64,000 bases of DNA from Ahaetulla prasina (GCF_028640845.1 NC_080540.1:283296524-283360523); one strand, 5' to 3'. Positions 1-10,755 are shown, counted from the stretch's first letter. Numbers and translations are program-made. The notes: generated by a model not told the origin, from the sequence alone.

Positions 1-2
1 AG

Positions 3-97
3 AGGTTGGTAGTTTGCTTGCTGATGTTTCGTTATCCAACTAGCTGAAGATGTTACCCAGTTGGGTAACAAAACATGTGCAAGCAAACCACCAACCT
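3..97. repeat. Imperfect hairpin, 39-nt inverted arms
   Basis: Bases 3-41 pair with the reverse complement of 59-97 with about five mismatches, leaving a 17-nt loop. The left arm begins aggttggtagtttgcttgc. It could be the end of a foldback or MITE element cut by the window edge. No coding potential is seen. Confidence 0.7.
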
Positions 98-140
98 CGA
101 AGAGAGCACCAAAGGACTCCACAGTTCAACCTTGATCTAC

Positions 141-405
141 ATACCCTGTTTCCCCAAAAATAAGACATCCCCTAATAAGCCCAATCGGGCTTTTGAGCGT
201 ATGCGCTAAAATAAGCCTCCCCCGAAAATAAGCCCTCCCCGAAAATATTTAAATGCAGAGCTGGAAATCAGGTAAGACAGCAAGAGGAGCCCCATCTTGT
301 TCCACGCGCCCCAAAATAATAAGACTTCCCCTAAAATAAGGCCAAACGCTTATTTCAGGGTTCAAAAAGTATAAGACAGGGTCTTATTTTTGGGGAAACA
401 CGGTA
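141..405. mobile_element. DNA-transposon MITE with 'tgtttcccc-aaaataagac' ends
   Basis: The left end, ccctgtttccccaaaaataa, is mirrored at the right end by ttatttttggggaaacacgg. The interior repeats further 'aaaataag' motifs. A related copy lies at 18115-18372. The termini are clear inverted repeats, but I could not read a target duplication, so the superfamily is open. It encodes nothing and would depend on a transposase in trans. Confidence 0.65.
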
Positions 406-599
406 CGTATATTTTCTTCTATTGGTGCCAATTATTCTCTCTTAGCCCAACCTAACCTATAGGATTGGGGTAATGCAGGAAAACGTAAACAGTGTCTATT
501 GCATGTTCAACTCCTGAATTGAAAGTCAGGAAAGAAATCTAGCAAGCAAGTAAATAAACAGGAGATAAACTATACCCACTGAAACTGATAGCTGTTGTG

Positions 600-990
600 G
601 TCCGCCAGCAGCCTATGGACCTGGCAGTGGAGTCGGACAGTGCGGAGTTTGGAGAGGACAATGGGCAGTCCAGGAGTCAGGGGAAGGCCCAGACGAGGGC
701 TCTGCGTCGGAGGCAGAGATGGGGCCAGGGCCATCTGGGAGCGATGCGCGGACTCTGGAGCCTTCAGAGGCGGACAGCAGAGAGGCAGAGGAACAGAAGG
801 AGCCTGTTCCTGGTGCACACATGAGAAGAACTGCCAGAAGGCAAGAGCAGCTGAAGCAAAAAGGACGACTTGGGAGTAAGGCCAGAAGATGATTGGCCAC
901 TCCCATAAGGCTTAAAAGAGCGGCAAAGAGCCATTGGGTTCTTTGTGGAAAAGCAACGTTGATTTCAACGTTGCTCGACAAGCTCTTCTG
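600..990 (+). mobile_element. Possible LTR-retroelement fragment (acidic coding tail plus flank)
   Basis: One plus-strand frame reads as an acidic, proline/glutamate-rich stretch that turns basic (motif MRRTARRQEQLKQKGRLG) before a stop near 888. It is followed by a TATA-like 'ggcttaaaagag'. A similar arrangement occurs on the minus strand at 58860-59095. I read this as the end of a retroelement polyprotein running into an LTR-like region. The family is not recognised; it could also be an old non-coding repeat. Confidence 0.3.
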
Positions 991-1221
991 CATTTATGAA
1001 ATAGGTGGAACTAGGGCTGTGCCAGTATGGCAGCATTTTTGTCACCTTGATAAAAATAACACATATCTGCAGATCTGGAAAACTGATGTGAAATACACCC
1101 TTTCCTTATGGCAAGAGAATGCCATTTTGTTTCTAGGCTAAAAGCTTTGAGTGACCTTCTGAGGTCACACCACCCAAATAATGGGGGACATGAAAGATTT
1201 ATGCCAGAGGTCTTCAAACTT

Positions 1222-1793
1222 GGCAGTGGCTCAGTGGCTAAGACTCTGAGCTTGTCGATCGAAAGGTCGGCAGTTATATATTGACTGTTTCCTAATACGA
1301 CTTGATTGCTTATTTGTATCCCATGACTATCATTAAGTGTTGTACCTTATGATTCTTTTTGAACATGTATCTTTTCTTTTATGAACAAATGTATCTTTTC
1401 TTTTATGTACACTGAGAGCATATGCACCATGACAAATTCCTTGTGTGTCCAATCACACTTGGCCAATAAAGAATTCTATTCTATTCTATTCTATTCAGTT
1501 CCGCGGTTCGAATCCCTAATGCCATGTAACGGGTTGAGCTCCCGTTACTGGTCCCAGATTCTGCCAACCTAGCAGCTTGAAAGCACATAAAAAATGCAAA
1601 TAGAAAAATAGGGACCACTTTTGGTGGGAAGGTAACAACATTCCATGCACCTTTGGTATTTAGTCATGCCGGCCACATGACCATGGAGACATCTTCGGAC
1701 AGCACTGGCTCTTTGGCTTTGAAATGGAGATGAGCACCATCCCCTAGAGTCGGGAACAACTAGCACATATGTGCAAAGGGAACCTTTACCTTT
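1222..1793 (+). mobile_element. Sauria-type SINE, interrupted by a LINE tail
   Basis: The tRNA-like head (box A 'tggctcagtggctaag', box B 'ggttcgaatccc') is followed by the conserved body 'catgccggccacatgacc' and the tail 'gggaacctttacctttt'. This matches the copies at 33955-34315 and 35103-35350. The head is split by an insertion at 1276-1495. The 3' end resembles that of RTE/BovB-type LINEs, which are the known partners of Sauria SINEs. Confidence 0.85.
1276..1495 (+). mobile_element. Snake1-type CR1/L3 LINE 3' end inserted in SINE
   Basis: This is the 3' untranslated end of the family: 'tatcattaagtgttgtacc', 'gagagcatatgcacca', 'cacttggccaataaa', then a short (TTCTA)n tail. The flanks carry a 5-bp duplication, cagtt, at 1271-1275 and 1496-1500. 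Removing the insert restores the SINE head. The copy is severely 5'-truncated, as is usual for this family. Confidence 0.85.
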
Positions 1794-3483
1794 TATTCAT
1801 CTTAGTCAGGAATGGGCAACTCTGGTAACTTTACGACCTATGAACTTTAACTCCCAGAATTCCTGAGCTTGTTGCTCACCCCTGAACTTAGTGATTGTCT
1901 CTATTATAATTTTATAAATTTTTGCTGTCAGTTGTGTTTTAATGCTTTCCTTTTATTTATATTTATAGGATTTAGTAGCGTTTCTGTACATACCTAACAT
2001 GCTTTTGTAATGTATGCTGTGCTTTCTGGCTGTAAGGCCATTATAAAGATTAGGCCTAAGACAACCCTGTTCTAAGGTCCTGAGGAAATTCTTCGCCCTG
2101 CATTCTTTACTTATTCATGCATGAATAAGAACTTCCTAGGTGGCCAACTTCAGTGATCCTTCTCAGATTACACAATTCCTCAAGTAGCTACTAAAAATGA
2201 AGCAACAGCAGTCTTGGAACACCACAGTCTCCATGGGAGACTTGAGCAAAGCAACTACAAAACTTTTGGTTGGCTATTTTATTTTATTTTTTATTTATGG
2301 CCATGGAAACTTCAGTAACCATGTTTGTTTAGACATGGTAGAAGCATTGAGGCACTTAAAGAGAAATTGTGGTAGAACAGGTTTTTTAAAAAAACCAAGA
2401 AAACCTAGAAGACCTGAATACCTGCAAAAAATCCTAGACTCCAAAGAGGCATTTGGGGATGATAAGTTAGAAGTTCATGCCTGATCTTCAAGTTTATGTT
2501 TTATTTTTTTATTAGATTTATATTCTCCTCCTTCTCCAGGGCTCAAGATGGCTTAGGTGGGGCTTTCCCTTTATTTAATTCTCACAACAAGCTGCATTCA
2601 ATATTCCTTTCTTTTCTTCACTTGTATCAAACCTTAGTTTTTCATCATGTCTACTGGAAAACCAAGACTGGAATTCAGACAAGGCAGTATGCAGATTATA
2701 TGCATACTATAGTTGCGCCTCGTTTGAATGAAATTATCTTGTAAGATTTGCCTCAAAGGGAAAAAACATCCTTCTAGGACCACGTTTTCCTGAAATGAGA
2801 TATCTACAACATAACCCTTTAAACCCTTGTTTTGGGATACTGTTAACTGTCATTTTCTTAAATTTCACTTTACATTTTAAACATTCCAAAAATGTATTAT
2901 AATCAGTGGTAAACCAGATTTAGATGGCATCTTATAAAAACAAAAAAAGCTGTCATGGGATAGCTCAAGATTTTAATCTTCCTCACATGAGGTATTGAGT
3001 GAATTTAGCTGAAACATAGCCAGCTATGAGATTTGGGGGCAATGAGAATCACAGTACCTCAAAACTGTGAATTAAGGAATACTTGATTCAAGAATCAAGA
3101 ACTATCAAGAACAATCATACTATAGATCTGTCAACAGCTTCAGCTTATTTGGGATATAATGATGAAGCTGCCTTTCAAGTCAAGTCAATTTCTGATCACT
3201 TCACAAATATGCATCAGTAGGGAGTTTGGGACAACAGTGTATAACTGATTCACCAATATCATTGTAAAGAAATAGATATACTGAAATACTAGAATTAGTA
3301 GAAACTTGCTAATTGTTTCCTGCAACATATATGTATGAGATATGATGTCTTGTATACCTGCATGCTGTAAATATTTGTTTCCTGTGACACAAACATACAT
3401 ATTATGTCCTTTATAGTTATAACACAAACATGTCACATTGACTAACTTCCTGGACTGTTATTGGAGTGTGTTGTGAAGTATCT
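1794..3483. other. No recognised gene; old repeat debris
   Basis: Bases 1815-1890 resemble half of a hAT MITE ('ttaactcccagaattcctgag'). Bases 1900-2050 are AT-rich and end in 'ataaagattagg', perhaps a LINE 3' end. An open frame at 2197-2484 has no recognisable domain and begins in low-complexity sequence. The rest shows nothing I can name. Confidence 0.5.
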
Positions 3484-3489
3484 GGCATT

Positions 3490-3896
3490 TGTCAAAGTAT
3501 ATGTCCCACCTTTGGATCAGAGCCTTATCTCTCCCCATCCTGCCTAAGAACGCATCTCATCTTTGATCTTTTGAGTTCCCGCCACTCCAGGGGGCCAAAT
3601 AGCCAAGTGTGAACACAAAGAAGATGATCAGGAAGAGATAACGCTGATGATGCTCATTAAGAGGCTCCACCCTGTTTGGGGGGATATACAAACCAAATTC
3701 CAGGGATACACAAATCAAAGATGCCAGAATTGGAGGTTTATGACATTCCTAAAGAATATAAAAGGGATTCGGATTCCCTCTCTTGTTTGTAGTTCTTCCC
3801 TGCACGTATCTTGTATGTGTTTGGAACAGCTAACCATTTAAGCTTGATCAAGATTAAATGCTATTTTACTCAAGCCTCTGTTTAAGTTTCTTGTTT
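3490..3896 (+). mobile_element. Possible solo LTR or LTR-like element
   Basis: The element starts 'tgtcaaagtat', has a TATA box ('aatataaaaggg', about 3756) and an 'agattaaatgc' poly(A)-like signal near 3850. It is bracketed by ggcatt at 3484-3489 and 3897-3902. Size (407 bp) and promoter layout fit an LTR. The 3' end reads 'cttgttt', not the usual CA, so the borders or the call could be wrong. Confidence 0.4.
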
Positions 3897-4035
3897 GGCA
3901 TTTATGAGCTTAAACATATTATTATTGGACCTTATACCATCTTCTAGGGCTTTTAAATACCTAATCTTGCCTAAAATCAGGATGCTTTATAGAGATCTCT
4001 CATCCACATACTAATCAGATCAGACCTTGCTTAAT

Positions 4036-4675
4036 CCCCTTAAGGTGCACCCGAAGGCTTCAGCTAGTCCAGAATGCAGCTGCGCGGGTGATAGAGGGAG
4101 GATCTCGCACCTCCCACGTAACACCCCTCCTGCGCAGACTGCACTGGCTGCCTGTCGCTTTTCGGGTGCACTTTAAGGTTTTAGTTATGACCTTTAAAGC
4201 GCTCCATGGCTTAGGGCCTGGGTACTTACGGGACCGCCTACTGTTACCATATGCCTCCCACCGACCCGTACGCTCTCACAGAGAGGGACTTCTCAGGGTG
4301 CCGTCCGCCAAGCAATGTCGGCTGGCGGCCCCAGGAAGGTCCTTCTCTGTGGGGGCTCCCACACTCTGGAACGAACTTCCCCCGGGTTTACGCCAAATAC
4401 CTGACCTTCGGACCTTTCGCCGCGAACTGAAGACGCATCTTTTTATTCGCGCGGGACTGGCTTAAATTTTACGGATTGTATAGTTTTATTATTAATTTTA
4501 AACGGGGTTTTAATTTCTATATATTTTAAAATTTTAGGCACATTATAATAAGTTTTTTAATTTTGCATTTTATAGATTATTGTCTTGTCTGTTTTTATTT
4601 GCCTGTACACCGCCCTGAGTCCTTCGGGAGAAGGGCGGTATAAAAATCAAATAAATGAATGAATGAATGAATGAA
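4036..4675 (+). mobile_element. L2 LINE 3' end (ORF2 C-terminus and tail)
   Basis: Bases 4088-4465 encode the C-terminal domain of L2-clade reverse transcriptase (motifs LHWLPVAFRVHFKVLV, HGLGPGYLRDRL, WNELPPGLRQ, ELKTHLF). The 3' UTR hairpin 'ccgccctgagtccttcggga' follows, then a (TGAA)n tail at about 4657-4673. It is 5'-truncated but in frame to its stop, and is very like the C-terminus of the 52.4-57 kb copy, so it is fairly young. Confidence 0.9.
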
Positions 4676-4890
4676 TCTCTGCGATTGGTAGAATGGATAT
4701 GTTTAGCAAGCAACATTACTGCAAACTTCTTCCCACACCACCAGCTTAGTTTTCCCAGATTGTTGCTCTCCAGACTAATGTTATGCAAAAGATAGCCCCC
4801 CCCTCCCATTTGTTCAATTACTTAGTTTTCATTCATTTTTTTTAAAAAAATCCTTTGTTTTCAACTTTTCTTTCAAATCATTGGTAGAGT

Positions 4891-5027
4891 CAGCGGTGGG
4901 ATTCAAATAATTTAACAACCGGTTCTCTGCCCTAATGATTTCTTCCAACAACCAGTTTACCAAACTTCTCAGAAAGTTAACAACCGGTTCTCCCGAAGTT
5001 GTGCAAACTGGCTGAATCCCACCACTG
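4891..5027. mobile_element. hAT-like MITE, 137 bp, family C
   Basis: Ends are cagcggtgggattca and tgaatcccaccactg. A copy of exactly the same length lies at 8052-8188. Flanks ggtagagt and ggatagaa match at six of eight positions. It has no coding capacity. Confidence 0.8.
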
Positions 5028-5091
5028 GGATAGAATACAATGTTTTTGCCTTCATTTGATTTGAGTTAATAAAGGATTTGTGTGTGAGAGA

Positions 5092-5126
5092 GAGCAAAAG
5101 AGAGAGAGAGAGAGGGAGGGAGGGAG
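5092..5126 (+). repeat. (GA)n/(GGGA)n microsatellite
   Basis: Short purine run of GA dinucleotides grading into 'gggagggaggga'. Confidence 0.9.
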
Positions 5127-5261
5127 AAATGAAGTTTGGTTAAAGAAGCAAAGTGAGTCTGCTTCTTTAAATTCGATTAAATAACATGAGTAAAAACAAT
5201 TTTGGGAGAGAGTTAAATTAAGATGTTAAATGTAATTCAACCAATGCGCATGAGTTCTGCT

Positions 5262-5815
5262 CAGGGGTGAAATGTAAAATTTGTTACTACTGGTTCTGTG
5301 GGTGTGGCTTGGGGGGGGTAATGTGACTGGGTGGGCTTGGCCAACTTTTTTTTTTACTTCTAAAAGCATTTTTTCTACAACCTCTTCAGCTGAAGATGTT
5401 GTAAAAAAGGCTTTTAAAAGCCTCTGATGATGAGGCAACTCAAAAATGCTTTTAATGTGTTCTGACTATCCCAGCTGAGTTGCCTGATCACCAGAACCCT
5501 TTAAAAGCATTTTTTCTGCAACCTCTTCGGACAAAGAGGCTGTAAAAAAATGCTTTTAAAAGGTTCAGATGATCCCAACTGAGCCACCCGATCATCAGAG
5601 GCTTTTTTAAAAAAACTTTTAAAAGCATTTTTTCAGCCAAAGAAAAAATGCTTTTAAAAGTAAAAAAATAAATAAACCTCTGATGATCGCGCAGCTCAGA
5701 TGGGCATGGGTGGTGGTGGGGTTGCAGGGATTTTTGCTACCAATTCTCCAAACCACCCGCCGCCATCGCTACCGGATCGGGGGATCCGGTCCGAACCTGG
5801 AGCATTCTGCTACCA
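5262..5815. mobile_element. hAT-like element, family E, decayed
   Basis: The left end is caggggtgaaatgtaaaat. The interior carries several palindromic 'cttttaaaagcatttttt' units and 'acaacctcttc/gaagatgttgt' pairs. The right part reads 'accggatcgggggatccggt...gagcatt', the same as in the elements at 41046-45329 and 49212-49436. The terminal bases on the right are mutated, so that border is approximate. No ORF. Confidence 0.65.
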
Positions 5816-5919
5816 GGAGAACCCAAAGTCTGATGAAAAAAACACACTATATTTTGAGGTTGTTCTCAAAGGCCATGAATCTTGGGGGTAATCCCCTTCA
5901 TGGGTGGGGATGATATTCC

Positions 5920-6300
5920 AAAGAGTGGGTGCCACAGCAGAACAGGATCATCTCCTGGATCTAGTCAGATGAAATTTCTTAGGATCCGAAACATACCTCT
6001 CTTGATGGATCAGGTAGATGTAATTGGGGAGAAGTGATCCCTCAGATAACCTGGCCCCATGCCTTGTAGGGCTTTAGAAGTCAAAACCAGCATCTTAAAC
6101 TCTGCCCAGAAGAAAACTGGTGGAAGAAATTTTGAGAAACTGCAAAGCAAGTTTTGGCTGAGACTCCAATTCCCTGAATACCTAGACAACATGTATTTAG
6201 TCCCAGCCCATGTGGAAGGCACCAAGGCAGGAAAGACTGCATCAAATCTTCAGATTTATGTGACCCCATCATTCACCTTGATCATCACCTGGAAAGAAAG
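5920..6300 (-). mobile_element. Old L2 LINE fragment
   Basis: The minus strand around 6010-6120 encodes FKMLVLTSKALQGMGPGYLR, the L2 C-terminal motif also present at 4180-4245. It is heavily decayed compared with the other L2 copies here, so it is an older insertion. Confidence 0.65.
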
Positions 6301-6562
6301 AAGTTGGAGCTAAAACATCTGGAAGATGCTAGATGTAGAAGGTGATTTCAGATTTTTTTTTCTTATATTGCTAATGTTGATAAAAATCAGATACTGGAAA
6401 ACTATTATCCAGTGATACAAGACAACTGACAAAGCTCTAAACAGCTCTCTTATTTTCCTCTGCAGCTCATTCATTAATTTTATTCTGTTCATCTGTCATG
6501 AAGGAGGTCCCATTAAATCAAGGCCTTTAAAAAGGCCACTTAACTGTTTTTTTTTCCTAAAG

Positions 6563-6700
6563 GCTAACAAGGCAGCACTAAAATATGAAGCATTGCTCCA
6601 GGAGAAGATTAAGAGACTTAAGATTGCACTCTACAGATATGAAACTGAAGTGAAAGAAGAGTGGCACAGAAAATGTTTGATGTTTTTCTCAAAAACATGA
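6563..6700 (+). CDS. Candidate coding exon or exon relic (coiled-coil-like)
   Basis: A run of T and CC ending in 'cctaaag' makes a textbook vertebrate 3' splice acceptor. A possible branch site ('cttaact') lies about 20 bases upstream. Downstream, one frame stays open for 46 codons to a TGA, while both other frames stop within a few codons. The peptide (ANKAALKYEALLQEKIKRLK, then ALYRYETEVKEEWHRKC) has charged residues spaced as in a coiled coil. No donor site is seen: the frame runs into a SINE tail from about 6696. I do not recognise the protein. It could be a terminal exon, an exon truncated by the SINE, or part of an unrecognised repeat. Confidence 0.35.
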   Translation, partial: ANKAALKYEALLQEKIKRLKIALYRYETEVKEEWHRKCLMFFSKT

Positions 6701-6808
6701 CTTTGTATATAATATACAAATGGATGAAGACTATTGCTTGACATAGTGTAAGCCGCCCTGAGTCTTCGGAGAAGGGCGGGATATAAATGCAAATAAAAAA
6801 AACCCAAG
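6696..6808 (+). mobile_element. 3' end of tRNA-headed SINE with L2-like tail
   Basis: Starts at 'actttgtatataatatac' and ends with 'gccgccctgagtcttcggag' and 'gggatataaat' plus A-rich tail, as in the full copies at 24390-24652 and 38018-38282. The tRNA head is missing. Confidence 0.85.
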
Positions 6809-7021
6809 AATAACCAGTTGGTATTTTTCCTTTTCAGCCAACGCTCTGGTTATTCACTGCATAAGAGGCAGACAGTGGGGTAACTATAATACAAAACAAT
6901 AAAACGTAAAACAATGTTTTAGTCTGGAAGCTAAATTTATAGTCGAAGTGAGAAAAAATTAATAAGGTTCCATTGAATGTCTGGGTTTATTCTTCACACT
7001 ATCCTTGATGTTAATCTAGTG

Positions 7022-7734
7022 CAGGGGTGTCGAACTCAAGGCCCATGGGCTGCATCCGGCCTGTGGGATACTTAGATCTGGCCCACGGGGCTGCCCTGGA
7101 AACAGCAAAGCACCAGCCCACCCCCACCCCCCGGTGCCTCTGCCAGCGAAAATGGAGCTCTGTTTTTGCTGGCAAAGGACTGCAGGAGGCTGTTGTGACC
7201 GAAAATGGGGCTCAGGAGCGCCGTGCGCCCCCCCCACCTGAGCTCTGTTTTCATTGGCAGATGGCTAGCAAAACAAACTAAAAACAAAACAAAAAGAGAA
7301 ATGTTTTCCCTTTTGCATTTGAGCATGCAAGAAGGATCAGGAAAGGAGAAAGGGAAAGAAGAAAAGGGAAAGAAGAAAGAGGGGAAGAGAGCAAGGAAGA
7401 AAAAACAAGGGAAGAGGGGAAGGAAGAAGAAAGGAGAAGGAAGAGGGAAGGAAAAGGAGGGAGGGAGGGAAGGAAGGAAGGAAGGAAGGAAGGAAGGAAG
7501 GAAGGAAGGAAGGAAGGAAGGAAGGAAGGAAGGAAGGAAGGAATAAGAGGGAGGGAGGGTCTGAGAAAAGTCCAGCCTTAGCACTTGGTCACCATAGGTG
7601 CCCCTGACATGAGTGACATCGAGCTGGTCATGCCCACCCTGGCCATGGCCAACACGGCCATGGCTACCCCTGGCCCCCCAAGGTCAAACACAATCCTGAT
7701 GTGGCCCTCAGTGAAATCAAATTTGACACCCCTG
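7022..7734. mobile_element. hAT MITE family B, 713 bp, with internal microsatellite
   Basis: Ends are caggggtgtcgaactcaag and tttgacacccctg. A perfect 8-bp duplication, atctagtg, lies at 7014-7021 and 7735-7742. The interior is GC-rich ('gcccatgggctgcatccggcc') and holds a purine microsatellite at 7320-7556. The long Lys/Arg/Gly-rich frames here are only repeat translation. Confidence 0.88.
7320..7556 (+). repeat. Purine-rich tract ending in (GGAA)n
   Basis: Irregular G/A sequence expands into a pure GGAA run at about 7461-7541, inside the hAT MITE. Confidence 0.95.
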
Positions 7735-7758
7735 ATCTAGTGCCACAGTGGTTTATTC

Positions 7759-7894
7759 CAGGGATCTCCAACCTTGGCAACTTAAAGATTTGTGGACTTC
7801 CAACTCCCAGAATTCCTCAGCCAGCAAAGCTGGCTGAGGAACTCTGGGAGTTGAAGTTCACAAGTCTTAAAGTTGCCAAGGTTGGAGACCCCTG
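7759..7894. mobile_element. hAT MITE family A
   Basis: Near-perfect palindrome from cagggatctccaacc to ggttggagacccctg, with arms running through 'cttcaactcccagaattcctc'. A perfect duplication, gtttattc, lies at 7751-7758 and 7895-7902. Confidence 0.92.
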
Positions 7895-8051
7895 GTTTAT
7901 TCAACACACCTTTGTTAAAATAAACCATGACTTACTATATTGTATAAATTCATCCACTTGTAAGCAGTTGACATTGTAAGAAATTGGCATGAATGTTTTC
8001 TTACACACAAAAAAACCAAAGTCAGGATTAGAATTCTGACATGATAAGAGG

Positions 8052-8188
8052 CAATGGTGGGATTCAAATAATTTAACAACCGTTTCTCTGCCCTAATGAT
8101 TTCTTCCAACAATCAGTTCACCAAACTGCTCAGAAAGTTAACAACCGGTTCTCCAGAAGTGGTGCGAACTGGCTGAATCCCATCACTG
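8052..8188. mobile_element. hAT-like MITE family C
   Basis: Ends are caatggtgggattcaaata and tgaatcccatcactg. A perfect 8-bp duplication, ataagagg, lies at 8044-8051 and 8189-8196. Same length as the copy at 4891-5027. Confidence 0.9.
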
Positions 8189-8245
8189 ATAAGAGGCAAC
8201 ATGATCTGGATTTGGAGGAAAAGCAAAAAGATACCACATATTTAT

Positions 8246-8651
8246 AGAGGTAGTCTTTGACTTACAACCATTCATTTAGTAGTACTCAAAGTTACAATGG
8301 CTCTGGAGAAAATGGCTTACCACCAGGCCTCACATTTAAGACTGTTGCAGCATCCCCATAGTCATGTGATTACAATGTGGACCTTTGGCAATAAGCATGT
8401 ATTTACAATGGTTGCAGGGCCCTGGGGTGGCACGCTTACCATTTACGACCTTCCCAGCTGGCTTTCAACAAGCCAAGTCGGGCGAGGAGCTGAATTCACT
8501 TAACAATTGCGCGATTCACTTAACAACTGCAGGGGTTTGCTTAGCCATATCAAAAAGGCTGTAAAATCAGGCCCGACTCACTTAACAACCATCTTGTTTA
8601 GCAACAGAACGTTTGGTCCTAACTGTGATTGTAAATTGAGGACTATCTATA
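8246..8651. mobile_element. Tc1/mariner-like MITE ('tagtcctcgacttac' family)
   Basis: Ends 'aggtagtctttgacttacaa' and 'attgtaaattgaggactatct' are inverted repeats. The interior has typical repeated phrases such as 'cacttaacaactgc' and 'catccccatagtcatgtgat'. Related copies at 25731-26454 and 45365-45749 are flanked by TA. Confidence 0.75.
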
Positions 8652-8847
8652 ACTGCTTTCCTAATCCGACGTGGTTTGTTTGCCATCAAGTTGTTTAGCA
8701 TGTATGGCTTCCCCACCCCCCCACTTCTGAGCGGTATTTAAATACTTTTCGCCTTTCAAATTTACAGAATAGTAGCACGGAAAACAACAACAACAAACCA
8801 GTTCAGAAAAGAACTTTAAGGGAGGGTGACAAAGTTATAGATTTGAT

Positions 8848-9195
8848 GACATGTTCAAGGCCCGTGGGCCAGATCCGGCCCATGGGGTGCTTAAATGTCC
8901 GCAGGGTCACCCTGGAAACAGCAAAGGACTGGACCACTGGCCTCTGCCAGTGAAAGTGGAACTTGGGAGGACCATGTATGGCCCGCCCAAGCTGTTTTCA
9001 ATGGCAGAGAGATGCAGGAGGCTGTCACAGCAGAAAACGGACTTGGGAGCCCGTTTTCGCTGACAGAGTGCTCGGGCCACCATAGGCGCCCCCAACATGA
9101 GTGACGTCGAGCTGGCCATAACCCCCTCCGCCCCGCCCCCCAGGTCAAACACAACCCTGATGCAGCCCTCAATGAAATTCAGTTTGAAACCCCTG
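8848..9195. mobile_element. hAT MITE family B, left end eroded
   Basis: Contains 'gttcaaggcccgtgggcc', 'ggtcaaacacaaccctgat' and the right end 'agtttgaaacccctg'. The left terminal bases are no longer recognisable, so no duplication can be read. Confidence 0.7.
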
Positions 9196-9449
9196 TTCTA
9201 GGAGGATCTTGCAATGTTCAGTCTAGAGAAAAGTAAAGTCAGGGGAAGCATGATATCAATGCTCGTGCAAAATAATCAGCATTAGGTTTGAGATAAATAT
9301 AAGAAAAAACTTATATACATTTTTGTAAAATATGTAGTATGGAACAACACACCTGTAAAAACTGGACTTTCTTTCATTCTGGAAGCTTTTTTTAAAAGGT
9401 TGACTTTCAAGGCTAGTTGACTTGCTCACTACAGAAGATTAGACTACAT

Positions 9450-9586
9450 CAGTGTTTCTCAATCTCAGCCACTTTAAGATGTATGGACTTCAACTCTCAG
9501 AATTCCCCAGCAGTGCTGGCTGTGGAATTCTGGAAGCTGAAGTCCACACATATTAAAGTGGCTGAGATTGAGATTGAGAAACATTG
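9450..9586. mobile_element. hAT MITE family A (divergent)
   Basis: Ends are cagtgtttctcaatctcag and attgagattgagaaacattg. Flanks gactacat and ggttacat match at six of eight positions and both have TA in the centre. Confidence 0.8.
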
Positions 9587-9725
9587 GGTTACATAATCTT
9601 TGGGATCCTTTCTAACTCCACAGCTCTAAGATGCTACAGGCATCTTGTTATGGAAACAATTCAACTGGGCTAGAAAAGCAAAAACAAAAAACCTCAATGT
9701 ATTGTGGAAAGACAAACATGTAAAA

Positions 9726-9905
9726 CAGGGGTCTCCAACCTGGGCAACTTTAAGCCTGGTGGACTTCAACTCCCAGAATTTTGCTGGCTTTGCTGGCTGG
9801 AGAATTCTGGGAGTTGAAGTCCTCCAGGCTTAAAGCTTTGCTGGCTGGGGAATTCTGGGAGTTGAAGTCCTCCAGGCTTAAAGTTGCCCAGGTTGGAGAC
9901 CCCTG
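9726..9905. mobile_element. hAT MITE family A with a duplicated right arm
   Basis: Ends are caggggtctccaacctggg and cccaggttggagacccctg. A perfect duplication, atgtaaaa, lies at 9718-9725 and 9906-9913. The segment 'aattctgggagttgaagtcc' occurs twice on the right, giving 180 bp where sister copies have about 135. Confidence 0.9.
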
Positions 9906-10030
9906 ATGTAAAATGTAGAAATAATGTGTCCACCCATTTTTATTAGCATGACAAGCCGGCTCAAAATTTCTGGCAATATTGTGAAAAGGCCAATTTTCCA
10001 AAATGGAACGTCTTCAACAACCTATTTCTC

Positions 10031-10032
<2 letters not shown>

Positions 10033-10062
<30 letters not shown>
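10033..10062 (+). repeat. (CA)n microsatellite
   Basis: About 15 CA units. Confidence 0.97.
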
Positions 10063-10064
<2 letters not shown>

Positions 10065-10747
10065 TTTCAGATATCTAATTATCCACTGCAGGAATACCTG
10101 CATTATTTTATTACCACGGACCTTCAGCCATGCTAAAATTGCTAACGTAACAGTAACTCAGAAATTTCATCTGTTCGCTTAGAAGCTGAATCGTGTAAAA
10201 TGAACGTATGATCCTAAAGTGGGACATTTAATCTACAATTAAAGTGTATGAGAGCTAGTGCAGTCTAGTGGTTAAAGCACCACATAAATGTAGGGACTAG
10301 CCCAAGAATCAACACTGACTCAATGGTAGAAAAATATAAAAAATATACACCATTGTGTTATTGTGCTAGTATGTTAAACATAGTAATAATTCAATTGTGT
10401 GCTACTGAAAGTCTAAGCATTCCAAGAAAAGCTTATGTTGTGGTTTCCCCAAACACTTCAACCACACAATATACACTTTGTTATTTCTTCCCTCTTTTCC
10501 CTAAACCAAATATTTTAATTCAACCACTTGACTAGTTTTTTAAAAAACCCAATATTTACACTGTTGCAACGCAAAGCACCCTCTACATTTATGTAACAGT
10601 GCCAAAAATGGAAGCAAAATGAACACACCTAAATTAGAGGTCAGAATTCTCTGGAATTAATAGAGAACATTTTTTGACTCTTTCCCACCCCCTCAGAGGT
10701 CTCATCTGGCTTGCCTGAATTTTTTTTAAGGAAATAGAAATGAAATA
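10063..10747. other. No recognised gene
   Basis: AT-rich sequence. Bases 10253-10310 ('gtgcagtctagtggttaaagc') look like a degraded tRNA-type SINE head. Nothing else is identified. Confidence 0.5.
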
Positions 10748-10755
10748 CTTTAATC

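Noticed and set aside
2197..2484. 95-codon open frame as a possible gene
   Set aside because: No domain, no splice context, starts in repeat-rich AT DNA; left unassigned.
5254..5808. 8-bp duplication gttctgct/attctgct for the family E element
   Set aside because: Alignment to sister copies suggests the right match is a mutated terminal repeat, not a duplication.
7072..7584. Long Ser/Pro/Phe-rich and Lys/Glu-rich reading frames on both strands
   Set aside because: They are translation of a purine microsatellite inside a MITE; periodic repeats keep frames open without selection.
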